Program-made: the position numbers and the translations under genes
Assembly (NCBI GenBank): GCA_905372235.1
Contig: CAJPOF010000003.1
Location: 1 to 64,000, forward strand
Origin: an uncultured Treponema sp.
Lineage (GTDB): Bacteria > Spirochaetota > Spirochaetia > Treponematales > Treponemataceae
Direction: 5' to 3'
Length of the DNA: 64,000 nt
The notes under the pieces: model-generated
The model's input: the letters and a program-made list of their open reading frames with translations, nothing else
What the model was told of the DNA's origin: nothing
The model's database searches: none
Shown here: in pieces, positions 25,054-34,679 of the stretch
How positions within the stretch are numbered: position 1 is the first letter of the stretch
Layout: each line of letters opens with the position of its first letter

Positions 25054-25639
25054 AAAATCTCCTTAATAAAAACTCAAAACAAAGTCTGAAAAGTTGCGAA
25101 TCGTTTTATGATTAAACTGAAAATAAAACTCATCATACAATGCTCTATCCTCCAGGGCTTCAGTATAAAAAATCAGCTGCACTCCCGGCAGAAGCCCTGC
25201 CGTTCACCGCGGCTGACCGTAATCGGAATCAGACTGCGAGGACTTTTTTGCCAAAAAATTTGCTTGCCATCGGTCAGAGCGGCTCGGCGGCATTGCCGCT
25301 GCCTTGCGTTCCGCCTTTCTTATTTTTTACTATGTCGTTTTTCTGTGTATACATTTTTCATGCGTAAGCCCTGCTCCATCCTTGTACAAGATTTCCATGT
25401 AAAGTAGAATATCCGTATTTAGGTCAAATATCCGGTTTAGAGGCAAACACAAAATCATGTTATGTTCCGGCGGTCGTCCAAATTAGCCGTGGATGGACTT
25501 TTAAAGGCTTCCTGTATTTTCGGCTTTGCAGGCAGATTCGGCAATGAATGCGGAGAACGTAGCGTGGTTTTATTTTGATTTCAAAACCGAAAACCGACCA
25601 ATTCGATTTTCTTTATAAACATGCTTTTTCGGAGGATAG
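25054..25639. other. 586-base intergenic region upstream of livH
   Basis: Divergent spacer. It contains repeat family D copy 1 (25167-25232) inside a 75-codon open frame (25140-25367) and, nearer livH, a GTCCA / TGGAC inverted repeat (about 25467-25500) and a GGTTTT / AAAACC hairpin (about 25565-25590). No recognised riboswitch, T-box or tRNA was seen. livH has its own Shine-Dalgarno sequence (GGAGG). Confidence 0.5.
25167..25232 (+). repeat. dispersed intergenic repeat, family D copy 1
   Basis: About 65 bases matching 46640-46702 in the same orientation, with the shared block CTGCCGTTCACCGC in the middle. Both copies are open in the frame giving KSAALP...LPFTAA.RN, and several differences are synonymous. 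Confidence 0.65.
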
Positions 25640-26557
25640 ATGAACGCCAGCACCATGCTATTGCAGCAGCTCATAAACGGGCTTACATTGGGAAGCATTT
25701 ACGCATTGATTGCCCTTGGCTACACGATGGTCTACGGAATCGTAAAACTCATAAACTTTGCCCACGGGGACATCATGATGATGGGAGCCTACGCCGGATA
25801 TTTCGTGCTTATGGCGCTTTCACCGACGGTTCCGGGAATGCTTGGAGCGTTCGTCTCCGCAATGCTTCTGTGCGGACTTCTTGCGCTTTTTATCGAACGA
25901 CTTGCCTATAGACCGCTACGAAATGCGCCCCGCCTGAACTCTTTGATTACTGCAATTGCCGTGGAACTTATACTTCAGAATATGATGAGGGTGCTGCCGT
26001 TCGTAGGTCCTAATCCAAGGCAATTTCCTACGATGAAAATCGTAAATTTCAGTCTTCTGAAAAATTCGGAAAATGTTCTGCTTTCAATATCGAACCTTCA
26101 GCTTATCGTGGTTGTATCAAGCATAATTTTGATGGCTGTTCTTAATTTTATCGTAAACAAGACAAAGACCGGGAAAGCCATGCAAGCCGTCTCGTATGAC
26201 CTTGGAGCGTCCGCCCTGATGGGAATAAACGTAAACAAAACCATCGCAATTACATTTTTGATTGGTTCTGTGCTTGCGGGCGCAGGCGGAGTTCTTTACG
26301 CTACGGCATATCCGCAAGTCGATCCTATGCTGGGATACATACCCGGTCTAAAAGCATTCGTGGCGGCTGTTCTCGGCGGAATAGGTTCTATTCCCGGTGC
26401 GATGGTGGGCGGCGTGCTTCTTGGTATTGTGGAAACATTGACAAAAGGATATTTGAGTTCCCAATACGCCGATGCGATTTCCTACGCCCTCTTAATAATA
26501 ATTCTTCTTGTAAAACCTACAGGAATTTTCGGCAGAAAAAAAACTGTAAAAGTATAG
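25640..26557 (+). CDS. livH: branched-chain amino-acid ABC permease LivH
   Basis: Inner-membrane permease of the Liv importer; 305 residues with about eight membrane segments. Family motifs are clear: NGLTLGSIYALIALGYTMVYG and LINFAHGDIMMMGAYAGY at the N-terminus and GLKAFVAAVLGGIGSIPGAM (EAA-like loop) near residue 235. GGAGG is 5 bases before the ATG. First gene of livHMGF. No livK lies upstream; the only matching binding protein in the window is at 46.9 kb. Confidence 0.96.
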   Translation: MNASTMLLQQLINGLTLGSIYALIALGYTMVYGIVKLINFAHGDIMMMGAYAGYFVLMALSPTVPGMLGAFVSAMLLCGLLALFIERLAYRPLRNAPRLNSLITAIAVELILQNMMRVLPFVGPNPRQFPTMKIVNFSLLKNSENVLLSISNLQLIVVVSSIILMAVLNFIVNKTKTGKAMQAVSYDLGASALMGINVNKTIAITFLIGSVLAGAGGVLYATAYPQVDPMLGYIPGLKAFVAAVLGGIGSIPGAMVGGVLLGIVETLTKGYLSSQYADAISYALLIIILLVKPTGIFGRKKTVKV

Positions 26558-26566
26558 GGGAACAGA

Positions 26567-27619
26567 ATGACAAAAATGAAAAACAAAAACATACGGAACT
26601 TTCTGCTTCTTTTGATTGTGTCGCTTCTTTTTGTGGGTCTTCCAACGATCCTTTCGGCAGTTGGAGCGTTAAGCGCATATACTGCCGGTGTAATTTCGCT
26701 TGCAGGAATAAACGCAATAATGGCAATCAGCGTGAATATAATTTCCGGCATAACAGGACAACTTTCACTTGGGCAGGCAGGATTCATGGCGCTCGGCGGA
26801 TATGCGACAATCATCTTTACGAATGTGTGCCATATTCCCCTTCCGATTTCGATGATTCTTGCGGCATTGATCACTGCGGTTTTCGGATTCCTGATAGGCT
26901 TTCCCACGCTTAAACTGGAAGGCGACTACCTTGCAATCGTCACCCTTGCGTTCGGTGAAATAATCCGAGTGGTTCTTGTAAACCTAAAATCCGTCACAGG
27001 AGGCCCGAACGGCTACACATTTCCCACAGTTTTGACATTAAACCCCACTGTGGCAGTCCTTTCGATTTCCGTGCTTCTTGTGACAGTAATCGTTCTAATC
27101 CAAAACTTCATCCGGTCTTCTTACGGAAGAGCGATTCTTGCCGTAAGGGAAGACGAAATTGCCGCCCGTTCTTCGGGAATCCATGTTTTCAGGTACAAAA
27201 TGGCAGGCTTTGTGATTGCCTCTTTTGTGGCAGGACTCGGCGGCTCTCTTTACGTCATGTATGTCGGCTTCATAAAACCGGACCAAGCATCGTTCGCAAA
27301 ATCCGTGGACTACCTAATCTTCGTGGTTCTTGGCGGCATGGGGTCGATGACGGGAAGCGTTCTTGCCTCATACGTGCTGACCTTCGTTCAGGAATGGCTC
27401 AGATTCTTGCAGAACTACCGACTCCTTCTATATCCTGTCGTATTGATAATCGTGATGCTTTTCAGACCGCAAGGACTTTTGGGAACAAAAGAATTTTCTT
27501 TCGTAAAGACATTCGAATGGCTTTGTTCAGGCGGAATAAAAACCGTAATTCCAAACCTGAAGAATCGCATTGCGGCACTTAAATCTGCAAAATCCAAAAC
27601 CATAAAGGAGGCAAAATAA
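26567..27619 (+). CDS. livM: branched-chain amino-acid ABC permease LivM
   Basis: Second membrane subunit of the Liv importer, 350 residues. Signature segments: ISGITGQLSLGQAGFMALGGY, GDYLAIVTLAFGEIIRVV, and the ATPase-contact region FVVLGGMGSMTGSVLASY near residue 245. Starts 9 bases after livH and its last base overlaps the livG start codon. It has a Lys-rich cytoplasmic tail of about 40 residues. Confidence 0.96.
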   Translation: MTKMKNKNIRNFLLLLIVSLLFVGLPTILSAVGALSAYTAGVISLAGINAIMAISVNIISGITGQLSLGQAGFMALGGYATIIFTNVCHIPLPISMILAALITAVFGFLIGFPTLKLEGDYLAIVTLAFGEIIRVVLVNLKSVTGGPNGYTFPTVLTLNPTVAVLSISVLLVTVIVLIQNFIRSSYGRAILAVREDEIAARSSGIHVFRYKMAGFVIASFVAGLGGSLYVMYVGFIKPDQASFAKSVDYLIFVVLGGMGSMTGSVLASYVLTFVQEWLRFLQNYRLLLYPVVLIIVMLFRPQGLLGTKEFSFVKTFEWLCSGGIKTVIPNLKNRIAALKSAKSKTIKEAK

Positions 27620-28410
27620 TGAGCGAAGAAAAAAAACTGATTCTTCAAGCTTCCGACATTTCCATCATTTTTGGAGGACTTTGCGCAGTCGGCGATGCAA
27701 GTTTTGAACTCCGAGAAGGCGAACTTGTAGGTCTTATAGGACCGAACGGCGCCGGAAAGACAACAATGTTCAACATGGTAAGTGGAATTTACACTCCGAC
27801 TTCGGGGCAACTTTCGTTCTGGGACAGGGACGACAAAGTTCACATAATAAACAAAGCCGGAGCCGCAAGGCTAAACAAACTTGGAATTGCCCGCACCTTT
27901 CAGAACATACGCCTCTTCGGAAATCTTTCAGTGATGGACAACGTAAAAATCGCACTCCACGGCTCAAGAATATCAAATCCGCTCGATGTAATCTTCAGAA
28001 CGCCCGCATTCCGGAGAGACGAAGAGTTGATGACGGAAAAAGTAATGAACCTTCTTCAACTTTTCAAAATCGACGGAAAGGCGGATGAGCTTGCAAAAAA
28101 CCTTCCCTACGGAGAGCAGCGCAAACTTGAAATCGTGCGTGCGCTCGCATCAAGACCAAGGCTTCTGCTGCTTGACGAGCCGGCAGCCGGCATGAATCCG
28201 CAGGAAACAAAGGAACTCATGGAGATGATTGCCTTCATAAGACATGAATTCAACCTTACAATCCTTTTGATAGAACACGACATGAAACTTGTGATGGGAA
28301 TCTGCGAACGAATCATGGTACTGAATTACGGAAGAATCATCGCTATGGGAAGTCCGTCCGAAATAAAATCCGACCCGCAGGTCATAAAAGCTTATCTGGG
28401 AAACAGTTAG
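27619..28410 (+). CDS. livG: branched-chain amino-acid ABC ATPase LivG
   Basis: One of two ATP-binding subunits of the Liv importer. 263 residues with Walker A GPNGAGKTT (about 36-44), the LivG/Urt-type NKLGIARTFQNIRLF, a signature loop that reads LPYGEQRKLEIVRAL rather than LSGGQ (normal for LivG), Walker B LLLLDEPAAGMNP and the switch His in LIEHD. GGAGG precedes the ATG, which overlaps the livM stop. Confidence 0.97.
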   Translation: MSEEKKLILQASDISIIFGGLCAVGDASFELREGELVGLIGPNGAGKTTMFNMVSGIYTPTSGQLSFWDRDDKVHIINKAGAARLNKLGIARTFQNIRLFGNLSVMDNVKIALHGSRISNPLDVIFRTPAFRRDEELMTEKVMNLLQLFKIDGKADELAKNLPYGEQRKLEIVRALASRPRLLLLDEPAAGMNPQETKELMEMIAFIRHEFNLTILLIEHDMKLVMGICERIMVLNYGRIIAMGSPSEIKSDPQVIKAYLGNS

Positions 28411-28426
28411 GACTGGGAGGAAAATC

Positions 28427-29134
28427 ATGATGCTTGAAGTAAAAGATCTTAACGTTTCTTACGGAGCGATAAAAGCCTTAAAAGGAATAAGTTTCAATGT
28501 TGACGAAGGCGAAATCATCACACTCATAGGTTCAAACGGCGCTGGAAAGACAACGACATTGCATTCAGTTTCTAACCTGATAAAAAAGCAGTCAGGAACG
28601 ATTTTTTTCGAAGGGAACGATATAACAACTCTCACAGCGGACAAAATCGTAAGGCAACATCTTATTCAAGTTCCGGAAGGCCGCCGCATTTTCGCAAATC
28701 TTTCCGTAAAAGAAAACCTTGAACTGGGCGCATTCCTACGAAACGATAAGGCGGAAATCAAAAAGGACCTGGAAAAAGTTTTTGTGCTTTTCCCACGCCT
28801 TAAAGAACGCCTAAAACAAAATGCCGGGACGCTAAGCGGCGGCGAACAGCAAATGCTCGCAATGGGACGAGCGTTAATGTCAAAACCAAAACTCCTGCTT
28901 TTGGACGAACCATCAATGGGACTCGCCCCAATACTTGTCGATGAAATTTTCGAGATAATAAAAAGAATAAATGCCGACGGGACAACGATTCTTTTGGTGG
29001 AACAGAACGCATTCAAGGCTCTGTCGATTGCGGATAGGGCATATATTTTGGAAACAGGAAATATCATAAAAGAAGGAAAAGCCTGCGACCTTATAAATGA
29101 CGATTCCGTAAAGAACGCATACCTCGGCGGATAG
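28427..29134 (+). CDS. livF: branched-chain amino-acid ABC ATPase LivF
   Basis: Second ATPase of the Liv importer, 235 residues. Walker A GSNGAGKTT, the family segment QVPEGRRIFANLSVKENLE, signature LSGGEQQMLAMGRAL, Walker B LLLLDEPSMGLAP and LVEQN with Gln at the switch position as is usual in LivF. It lies 16 bases after livG with GGGAGG before the ATG. A strong terminator follows. Confidence 0.97.
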   Translation: MMLEVKDLNVSYGAIKALKGISFNVDEGEIITLIGSNGAGKTTTLHSVSNLIKKQSGTIFFEGNDITTLTADKIVRQHLIQVPEGRRIFANLSVKENLELGAFLRNDKAEIKKDLEKVFVLFPRLKERLKQNAGTLSGGEQQMLAMGRALMSKPKLLLLDEPSMGLAPILVDEIFEIIKRINADGTTILLVEQNAFKALSIADRAYILETGNIIKEGKACDLINDDSVKNAYLGG

Positions 29135-29177
29135 AAGGAAATTAAATTTACAAAACTGGCGGGAAATTATATAAAAA

Positions 29178-29222
29178 CGACAGCGACCTGAAAAATGAAT
29201 TTTCGGGTCGCTGTCGTTTTTT
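29178..29222 (+). terminator. rho-independent terminator of livHMGF
   Basis: Arms 29178-29188 (CGACAGCGACC) and 29206-29216 pair perfectly and are followed by six T. It lies 44 bases after the livF stop. Confidence 0.92.
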
Positions 29223-29287
29223 AGTTTGGTTCGTAAGTTCGGAATCTGAAATCCGTATTACGTATCAAAAATTTCGGAAAAATCCCA

Positions 29288-29324
29288 GAAAACTGTCCAA
29301 AACTTCACTTTTTAGACAATTTTC
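29288..29324 (-). terminator. probable terminator of the Ig-like lipoprotein gene
   Basis: On the minus strand GAAAATTGTC and GACAGTTTTC form a 10-bp stem with one G-U pair, 11 bases after the stop, followed by a modest T-stretch. Confidence 0.6.
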
Positions 29325-29335
29325 TTGATTTTTAT

Positions 29336-30583
29336 TTAGAATTGGAATCCTAAGTTTCCGCCTCCTTCCGAACCTGTCGCCTGTTGTACAGTTACGTTTA
29401 CAGTATCTGTCTTATCTTCAAAATGAGCTACGGCAGTTGCAGTTCCTACAGATTTTCCCGTTACAGTATAATCACTCAACGATGCAAAATCATTTTCAGC
29501 CATCGTGTAAGTAACAGTAACGGACTTTGTGTTCCCGTCGGAATAATGCGCAATCGCCTCTTTCTCAAGTTCAACGGTTTTCCCAACCGCAACAGACACA
29601 TTTTTTGCCGTAGCACCGACTTCTATTCTATCCAGCACAGGAGGGTCGATTTTTACGTCCACCGTAGCCGACTTGCTGTTCCCGTTAGAATCCGTGTATG
29701 TGGCTGTCAAAGTTGTGGAGCCTGTCTTTATTCCTTTTAGCATTGTTCCCGTAACCGTTGCCGTATTGCTATCGCCGGAAACATATGTTGGCGTTACCGG
29801 CAAAATTCCGGCATTTTTGTAAGTCGCCTGTGCAGTAAGTTTTGTAGAAAGATCAAACTCATTTCCTTCATTTAAGACAATATTTGAAGGCTCTACCGTA
29901 AAAGTCTGAAGCACATCATCAGCTCCAATCGCAGAACTTACGGTTACATTTATCGTATCGGTTTTTCCTTCAAATGTAGTAGTGATTGAGGTTTTTCCCG
30001 CAGCCATACCCTGCACTTTTAGTCCCGACAACTTAATGTAAGTTTCCGAGGCATCATTGGTTTTATAGGTAGGCTTTACAGTCTTTGTCATTCCGTCGTT
30101 ATATTTTGCGGTAACAGTCTCAGAAAGAGTTACCGTAGAATTGACTTGCAACGCAATGGACTTCTGAGAAACCTCGATTCCGACAAGGCGAAGAGGTTCT
30201 TTTGCCGCTACATCAAACTCAAACCTTTCAAGACGACTTTCACTGACCCCTTCGTAAGTTGGCATCACACTTCCATGACCTAAAAAATCCGCGCATAGCG
30301 TTCTGCCATCAAGTGCCATTTTGCAACTGGTTCCCAAAACTGTATATTTAAGTTTTGTATCCACTATCCCGATGGATTTTGTCTGACCGTCGGAATATTT
30401 TATCATGGAGATAAGCTCAACCTTGTTACCGACAACGATTTTGTTCAGTTTGGCTTTTGTTTCTTCAGTCAATTCGATTGACTCCACTGTAACTTCAGCA
30501 GCTACCTGAGGTTTGCATGAAGACAACAAAAATGTCATCAACATAGCAGAAATAATTCCAAAAAATCTGAATGTTATTTTCAT
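29336..30583 (-). CDS. lipoprotein with bacterial Ig-like (BIG2-type) repeats
   Basis: 415 residues. Lipobox signal (MLMTFLLSSC, Cys23), then at least three Ig-like repeats of about 85-90 residues, each with a pattern of xxIxVxxxxxxLxxGxTVxLxxxVTAxYSDGxTKxVTxxYxxxxxx and ending in a TxxFEGKTDTINVTV strand (about 145-225, 226-315, 318-400). It ends in a Gly-rich tail with an aromatic terminus (GSEGGGNLGFQF). Such repeats usually serve adhesion or display. GGAG precedes the ATG. It follows the amylase gene by 142 bases on the same strand. Confidence 0.85.
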   Translation of the reverse strand: MKITFRFFGIISAMLMTFLLSSCKPQVAAEVTVESIELTEETKAKLNKIVVGNKVELISMIKYSDGQTKSIGIVDTKLKYTVLGTSCKMALDGRTLCADFLGHGSVMPTYEGVSESRLERFEFDVAAKEPLRLVGIEVSQKSIALQVNSTVTLSETVTAKYNDGMTKTVKPTYKTNDASETYIKLSGLKVQGMAAGKTSITTTFEGKTDTINVTVSSAIGADDVLQTFTVEPSNIVLNEGNEFDLSTKLTAQATYKNAGILPVTPTYVSGDSNTATVTGTMLKGIKTGSTTLTATYTDSNGNSKSATVDVKIDPPVLDRIEVGATAKNVSVAVGKTVELEKEAIAHYSDGNTKSVTVTYTMAENDFASLSDYTVTGKSVGTATAVAHFEDKTDTVNVTVQQATGSEGGGNLGFQF

Positions 30584-30725
30584 TTTTTTCTCCTAAACGT
30601 AAAACTGAAAACACTCTCATTACATAATATCACAAATTTATATCTGCATACAAAGCAAAATTTCTCCGATTTTCGCTTTTTTTCAGATTAAAGACGCAAA
30701 ATGTACTTTTTCTGCATCTGAGTTC

Positions 30726-33700
30726 CTATTTTAAATAAAATCCATCTTTCCCGATTTTGCCTGTAATATCACAACCGCGCAGACTTGTGTTCACATAAAC
30801 ACGCATATTGTTTCCGCCGCAGCCTGATGTGGCAATTGCACCTCCTTCTGTAATAGATTTTGTATCTCCTGTAACAACGTCAATGTAAGTTCCGCCGGGA
30901 AGTCCGGAGAACGTAGCATCTCCATTTATAGTCACAAGTGCAAAGCTGTCAACTTCGCTGTCCGTGTAGCGTCTTTTAAAAGCGATAGAACCGGAGCAGT
31001 TTTCTGTGGAATATTGACCTTTTCGTAACGCCGGAATCGAACGCCTTATTTTGTTCAAACGAATTATGTGCTGAGAAAGTTCATGATTCAATGTATCGGC
31101 TACAGTTCCGCTCGCCGTGAACTCGCCGTAATCCGTCGCAACCACATTTCCTTCAAGATGAGTTCCGAAATAGGCGCGCCCGGATTGTTCAAGGCTGGTG
31201 CGTGTGTTCGCAGGATCAATAGGCATTCCTTTTTTGAACTCGATTTCAGAACCGTAATAAATGCACGGAATTCCTCGGAATGTGAACATAAGATTTAATT
31301 TATCAGGCCAAGAACCGTTGAACCGCTGACCTTCCGGAGCGTTGTCCGGCGCATAATCGTGGCTGTCAACGTATGTAACATTCCATGTAGCGTCGTTGAA
31401 ATCGGGGTCGTTTGTGCATACGGCGGTCGAGAACGCATCCTGCGCTGAACTGAACGCCCAGTGCATGGGAAAATCTATCTGGTCAAGGTGGCTTCGCATG
31501 CTGTAGTCGGGAGCATGATAATTGTTTCCCTTCAGAAGATGGTTTGCAATTCCATCCGCCCAAGCAGGATGCGAAAAATCGCTCTTGTATGCAGAAAAAT
31601 GTGCGGAGGCAGCAGAACTGTTTGAGTCCGCATCCGTTGAACTCCAGCCGAACGAAGAATCCTCCTTCCAAGTGTAGAAAGCAGGCGAAAGAGCCGGAAC
31701 ACCTTCATTCCAGCGTCCACGGTATCGTGCGCAAGTCTCGCCGAAAATATAAAAATCATCGCCGCCTGCCTGCATGAACGCAGGAATGAACTCTTCGTTG
31801 AATGTAAGACGACTTATATGCTTCACGGTATCGATGCGGAAAGCATCCACTCCCATGTTTATGTAGTTCACATAGCAGTTTTTCAGATAATTGAAAACAA
31901 TCGGATTTTCCGTGTTCAGGTCTACGCAATCGCCTGCCATCTGTCCCAACTGGCAATTTTCGCTGTTCCAATCAATCACCTTTGTGTGATGGTAGATTTT
32001 TTCGGTATCGATAGAATCTTCCTTCATCGCATTTATTCTTGCCCCGTACTGAACCGCACCCGTGGACGAATCGTAATCCGACGCACCTTTCATGCTAAGA
32101 CCAGCCATGAGTTTTGAATATGCGTTTCCGTCAGCTGCGACTTTCATGAACGGACTACAAGAAATTGAAGATGGAGTGGGTATATCAGGATTTATGTACG
32201 GCGAACTTTCTTTTTCGAACATCTTGAACAGATTCCTTTCGCCGAAATTTCCCGTGTGGTTCAGAACAATATCCTGAATCACCTTGATTCCCTTTTCGTG
32301 GCAGGCATCTATCAAATCCTGATAAGAAAAATTCTTGGATTCATAACGTGGGTCAACACGACTAAAATCGTAGGCATGGTATCCGTGATAGTCTATTCCC
32401 GACGAATTTTCCACCACAGGCGTAATCCAAACCGCACTGAACCCCAACGCCTTTATGTAATCAAGTTTTTCCGCAAGTCCCTTAAAATCGCCGCGCCAAC
32501 CGCAGTCTCCGTCGCTGAACTTTAGATATTCTCCGCCTTCGTCCCAGCAGTACCGATTGTTGGAAGCGTCTCCGTCGTAGAACCGTGTCGTCATAAGAAA
32601 GTAGATTGATTCGTCCCTAAAATCGGAAGAAACGTTTTTCAAGACCGTAACATTCTTTACAGCCGGAGCGGAAATTTCCCCGTCATTGTCCGTTACAGTC
32701 ACGGAAATAGTAACCGCAGTTCCCTCATCGGAAGGCATTTTGACTTTTACAGTATCCGTCCCATCTCCCGAAACAATTGTAGCCCCCGAAATGCTCCACA
32801 CGTACGAAGAAATAGTTCCGCCGTTTTTATCGTAAGATTCTTTTGCGGAATATTTTTTTTCACTTCCCACGGAAGCCCTTGCAGCACCCGAAACAACCGC
32901 TACCGGCGGAAGATTTTTATTCTGCGTGGAAAAAGAAACGCTTTTTGACTCGGAACGATTTCCTGCCGTATCAAAAACGGTACAATTCACCGTATATCCC
33001 GAATTCTGAACGAAACTTGTATCCCAAGAAAAGATTCCGTTAAAAGCCTTGCCGGAAAGTTCAAGTTCACCGATTTTTTTGCCGTCGGAAAGAGCGATTT
33101 CAGCCCTTGAAAGCCCCATGTTGTCGGTCGCTTGCACCGAAAAATCAACGTTGCCGCTTACAATTCCGTTTTTGTCCGAAGAAAACGCAACCAGGTCAGG
33201 CGCAACCGAATCTTCAGGATTGGATTCGTACCATTTCCCTTTTAAATACCACCATTCTCCGGCAGTTCTTGACAAATCTGCAGTCTTTCCGCCCCAATCG
33301 TTGCCTGCGTTCGGCTTAAATATTAATTTTGACGAAGCGCAAGGAATTTCATAAGCGTACCATGAACCCGATTCGGGATTCATCTCGACATGGACTTTTT
33401 CTAGCGTGGAGTTTCCGTTTTCCCAAAGATAGGCATACCTGTACTGCGCATGAACGAATATTTTATCCAAAAGCGGAACAACATCATCGCCGGAAGCCGG
33501 ATTTTCCACGGAAACCTTTATTTCTCCGTCCGAAGATTCCGAAGGGTCGGCGGTAAGAAAATTCGTTCCGTCATACCAAAAAGTTCCGGTGCAACCCGAA
33601 TGAAGTTCCGGATCGGATTTGTTCAGTTTGAAATAAATTTCCTTTCCAGTCATTCGGGACTTTATAGAAGAAAAATCCTTCATGAACCAGCCAGCGGGGT

Positions 33701-33908
33701 CTGCCATGACATCTTTTGTAGCCGCCGCTGCGTTCGATTGGGATTCCCATGATTCCCCAAGTCCCTCTGACATCGGAAAACCTTTATTTTCCCAAGCCCA
33801 AATTTTCGCCTCGTTCTTTACAAAAATTATCAGTTTGGACCTTATATCTGGAGCAGGTAAACCTTTATTTATTTTAAGACGTGTGGATTTTCCCCGAATC
33901 GCCGTCAA
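30726..33908 (-). CDS. GH13 alpha-amylase with starch-binding and Ig/PKD domains, 5' end cut off by an in-frame TGA
   Basis: Alpha-glucan hydrolase, about 1060 codons open. Order: starch-binding-like modules (IIFVKNEAKIWAWENKG, residues about 28-115; KIFVHAQYRYAYLWENG, about 145-230), an Ig-like domain (about 240-330), a PKD-like domain (about 335-425), then the GH13 barrel (about 430-950) with DIVLNHT (about 546), FRIDTVKH with nucleophile Asp (about 691), the acid Glu in IFGETCAR (about 722) and VDSHD (about 849), and a C-terminal beta domain. The first module starts before any ATG, there is no Shine-Dalgarno sequence and no signal peptide. The frame is continuous with the upstream lipoprotein except for one TGA (33910-33912). 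Either a remnant or a recoded single protein. Confidence 0.85.
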   Translation of the reverse strand: MTAIRGKSTRLKINKGLPAPDIRSKLIIFVKNEAKIWAWENKGFPMSEGLGESWESQSNAAAATKDVMADPAGWFMKDFSSIKSRMTGKEIYFKLNKSDPELHSGCTGTFWYDGTNFLTADPSESSDGEIKVSVENPASGDDVVPLLDKIFVHAQYRYAYLWENGNSTLEKVHVEMNPESGSWYAYEIPCASSKLIFKPNAGNDWGGKTADLSRTAGEWWYLKGKWYESNPEDSVAPDLVAFSSDKNGIVSGNVDFSVQATDNMGLSRAEIALSDGKKIGELELSGKAFNGIFSWDTSFVQNSGYTVNCTVFDTAGNRSESKSVSFSTQNKNLPPVAVVSGAARASVGSEKKYSAKESYDKNGGTISSYVWSISGATIVSGDGTDTVKVKMPSDEGTAVTISVTVTDNDGEISAPAVKNVTVLKNVSSDFRDESIYFLMTTRFYDGDASNNRYCWDEGGEYLKFSDGDCGWRGDFKGLAEKLDYIKALGFSAVWITPVVENSSGIDYHGYHAYDFSRVDPRYESKNFSYQDLIDACHEKGIKVIQDIVLNHTGNFGERNLFKMFEKESSPYINPDIPTPSSISCSPFMKVAADGNAYSKLMAGLSMKGASDYDSSTGAVQYGARINAMKEDSIDTEKIYHHTKVIDWNSENCQLGQMAGDCVDLNTENPIVFNYLKNCYVNYINMGVDAFRIDTVKHISRLTFNEEFIPAFMQAGGDDFYIFGETCARYRGRWNEGVPALSPAFYTWKEDSSFGWSSTDADSNSSAASAHFSAYKSDFSHPAWADGIANHLLKGNNYHAPDYSMRSHLDQIDFPMHWAFSSAQDAFSTAVCTNDPDFNDATWNVTYVDSHDYAPDNAPEGQRFNGSWPDKLNLMFTFRGIPCIYYGSEIEFKKGMPIDPANTRTSLEQSGRAYFGTHLEGNVVATDYGEFTASGTVADTLNHELSQHIIRLNKIRRSIPALRKGQYSTENCSGSIAFKRRYTDSEVDSFALVTINGDATFSGLPGGTYIDVVTGDTKSITEGGAIATSGCGGNNMRVYVNTSLRGCDITGKIGKDGFYLK

Positions 33909-33911
33909 AGT

Positions 33912-34679
33912 TCAGTTTGCCACAACCGAATTCCCGTCAAAAATTTGGAACGACCAAGTTCCTTCCGCAATATTCACAACCGTTTCGTCATCCGAAAGAG
34001 TTTTTTCTTTGGAAGCAGGGTCAAATATTTTTATAGAACACGAATCACCCAAATTGGAAATCACATTTACGGAAGCAGGTTCTATATAATAGTCTGATTT
34101 TTTCTTTCCGCTCAATGTATGGTCGGTTTTGTAATCCAAGGCGATTTGTGCTGTGTTTATGAGCGACCACGGCCTTGACGCATCTATCACGTTTTCAATC
34201 GCCAATTTATTCACGGAAGAAAGATTTTCTCCGTCCGAAAGCAAAGAATTAAACACATTTCCAAGAGTCGTTGTAGCCTGCGTAACCATAACCGAGTTGC
34301 TTCCCGGATTTATATCGGCAACAACTCTTATAATTGCGCCCAAAATCGCATTTTTTGAAGAATCGTAACCCTGAACAGAAACAATCCGATTTTTCCCTAC
34401 AGGAATTTTTGAAATTATAATGCCGGAAGCCCCGCCGTTTTTTACGGAAACAAATTCCGAGCAAAGTCCGCCGGATATATCCATGCCTGAAATTGTGACC
34501 ACCGCATATGAAATTCCTTCGATGTTCAACATCCTTGCTTCCGTCTGCGTAAAAACCGCTAAAGAGCCGTAATTTTCTTTCTGACAACCATCAGAATTCT
34601 CTGAAGCCACAAAATTTTTGCAAGCAACCACCATAAAGGTAAAAGCCAACAAAAAAACTAGAACAATTTTTTTATGCAT
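33912..34679 (-). CDS. lipoprotein N-terminal part of the interrupted amylase
   Basis: 255 residues starting MHKKIVLVFLLAFTFMVVAC, with lipobox Cys20 and AGGAG before the ATG (34679; an upstream in-frame TTG is not used). The middle is a beta-rich domain (FTQTEARMLNIEGISYAVVT, IPVGKNRIVSVQGYDSSKN) and the end reads EGTWSFQIFDGNSVVAN followed by TGA. The same frame goes on as TLTAIRGKSTRLKI and the amylase. Trp would fit the TGA position in this repeat-like pattern, so TGG to TGA is the simplest reading. If real, the cell makes only this lipoprotein. Confidence 0.75.
   Translation of the reverse strand: MHKKIVLVFLLAFTFMVVACKNFVASENSDGCQKENYGSLAVFTQTEARMLNIEGISYAVVTISGMDISGGLCSEFVSVKNGGASGIIISKIPVGKNRIVSVQGYDSSKNAILGAIIRVVADINPGSNSVMVTQATTTLGNVFNSLLSDGENLSSVNKLAIENVIDASRPWSLINTAQIALDYKTDHTLSGKKKSDYYIEPASVNVISNLGDSCSIKIFDPASKEKTLSDDETVVNIAEGTWSFQIFDGNSVVAN

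Noticed and set aside
25054..25639. Riboswitch or T-box upstream of livH
   Set aside because: Only short inverted repeats are visible; no conserved T-box or known riboswitch sequence was found.
30726..34679. TGA read as tryptophan throughout the genome (code 4)
   Set aside because: TGA ends other complete genes here at expected positions, for example lysS and pth, so it is a normal stop codon.
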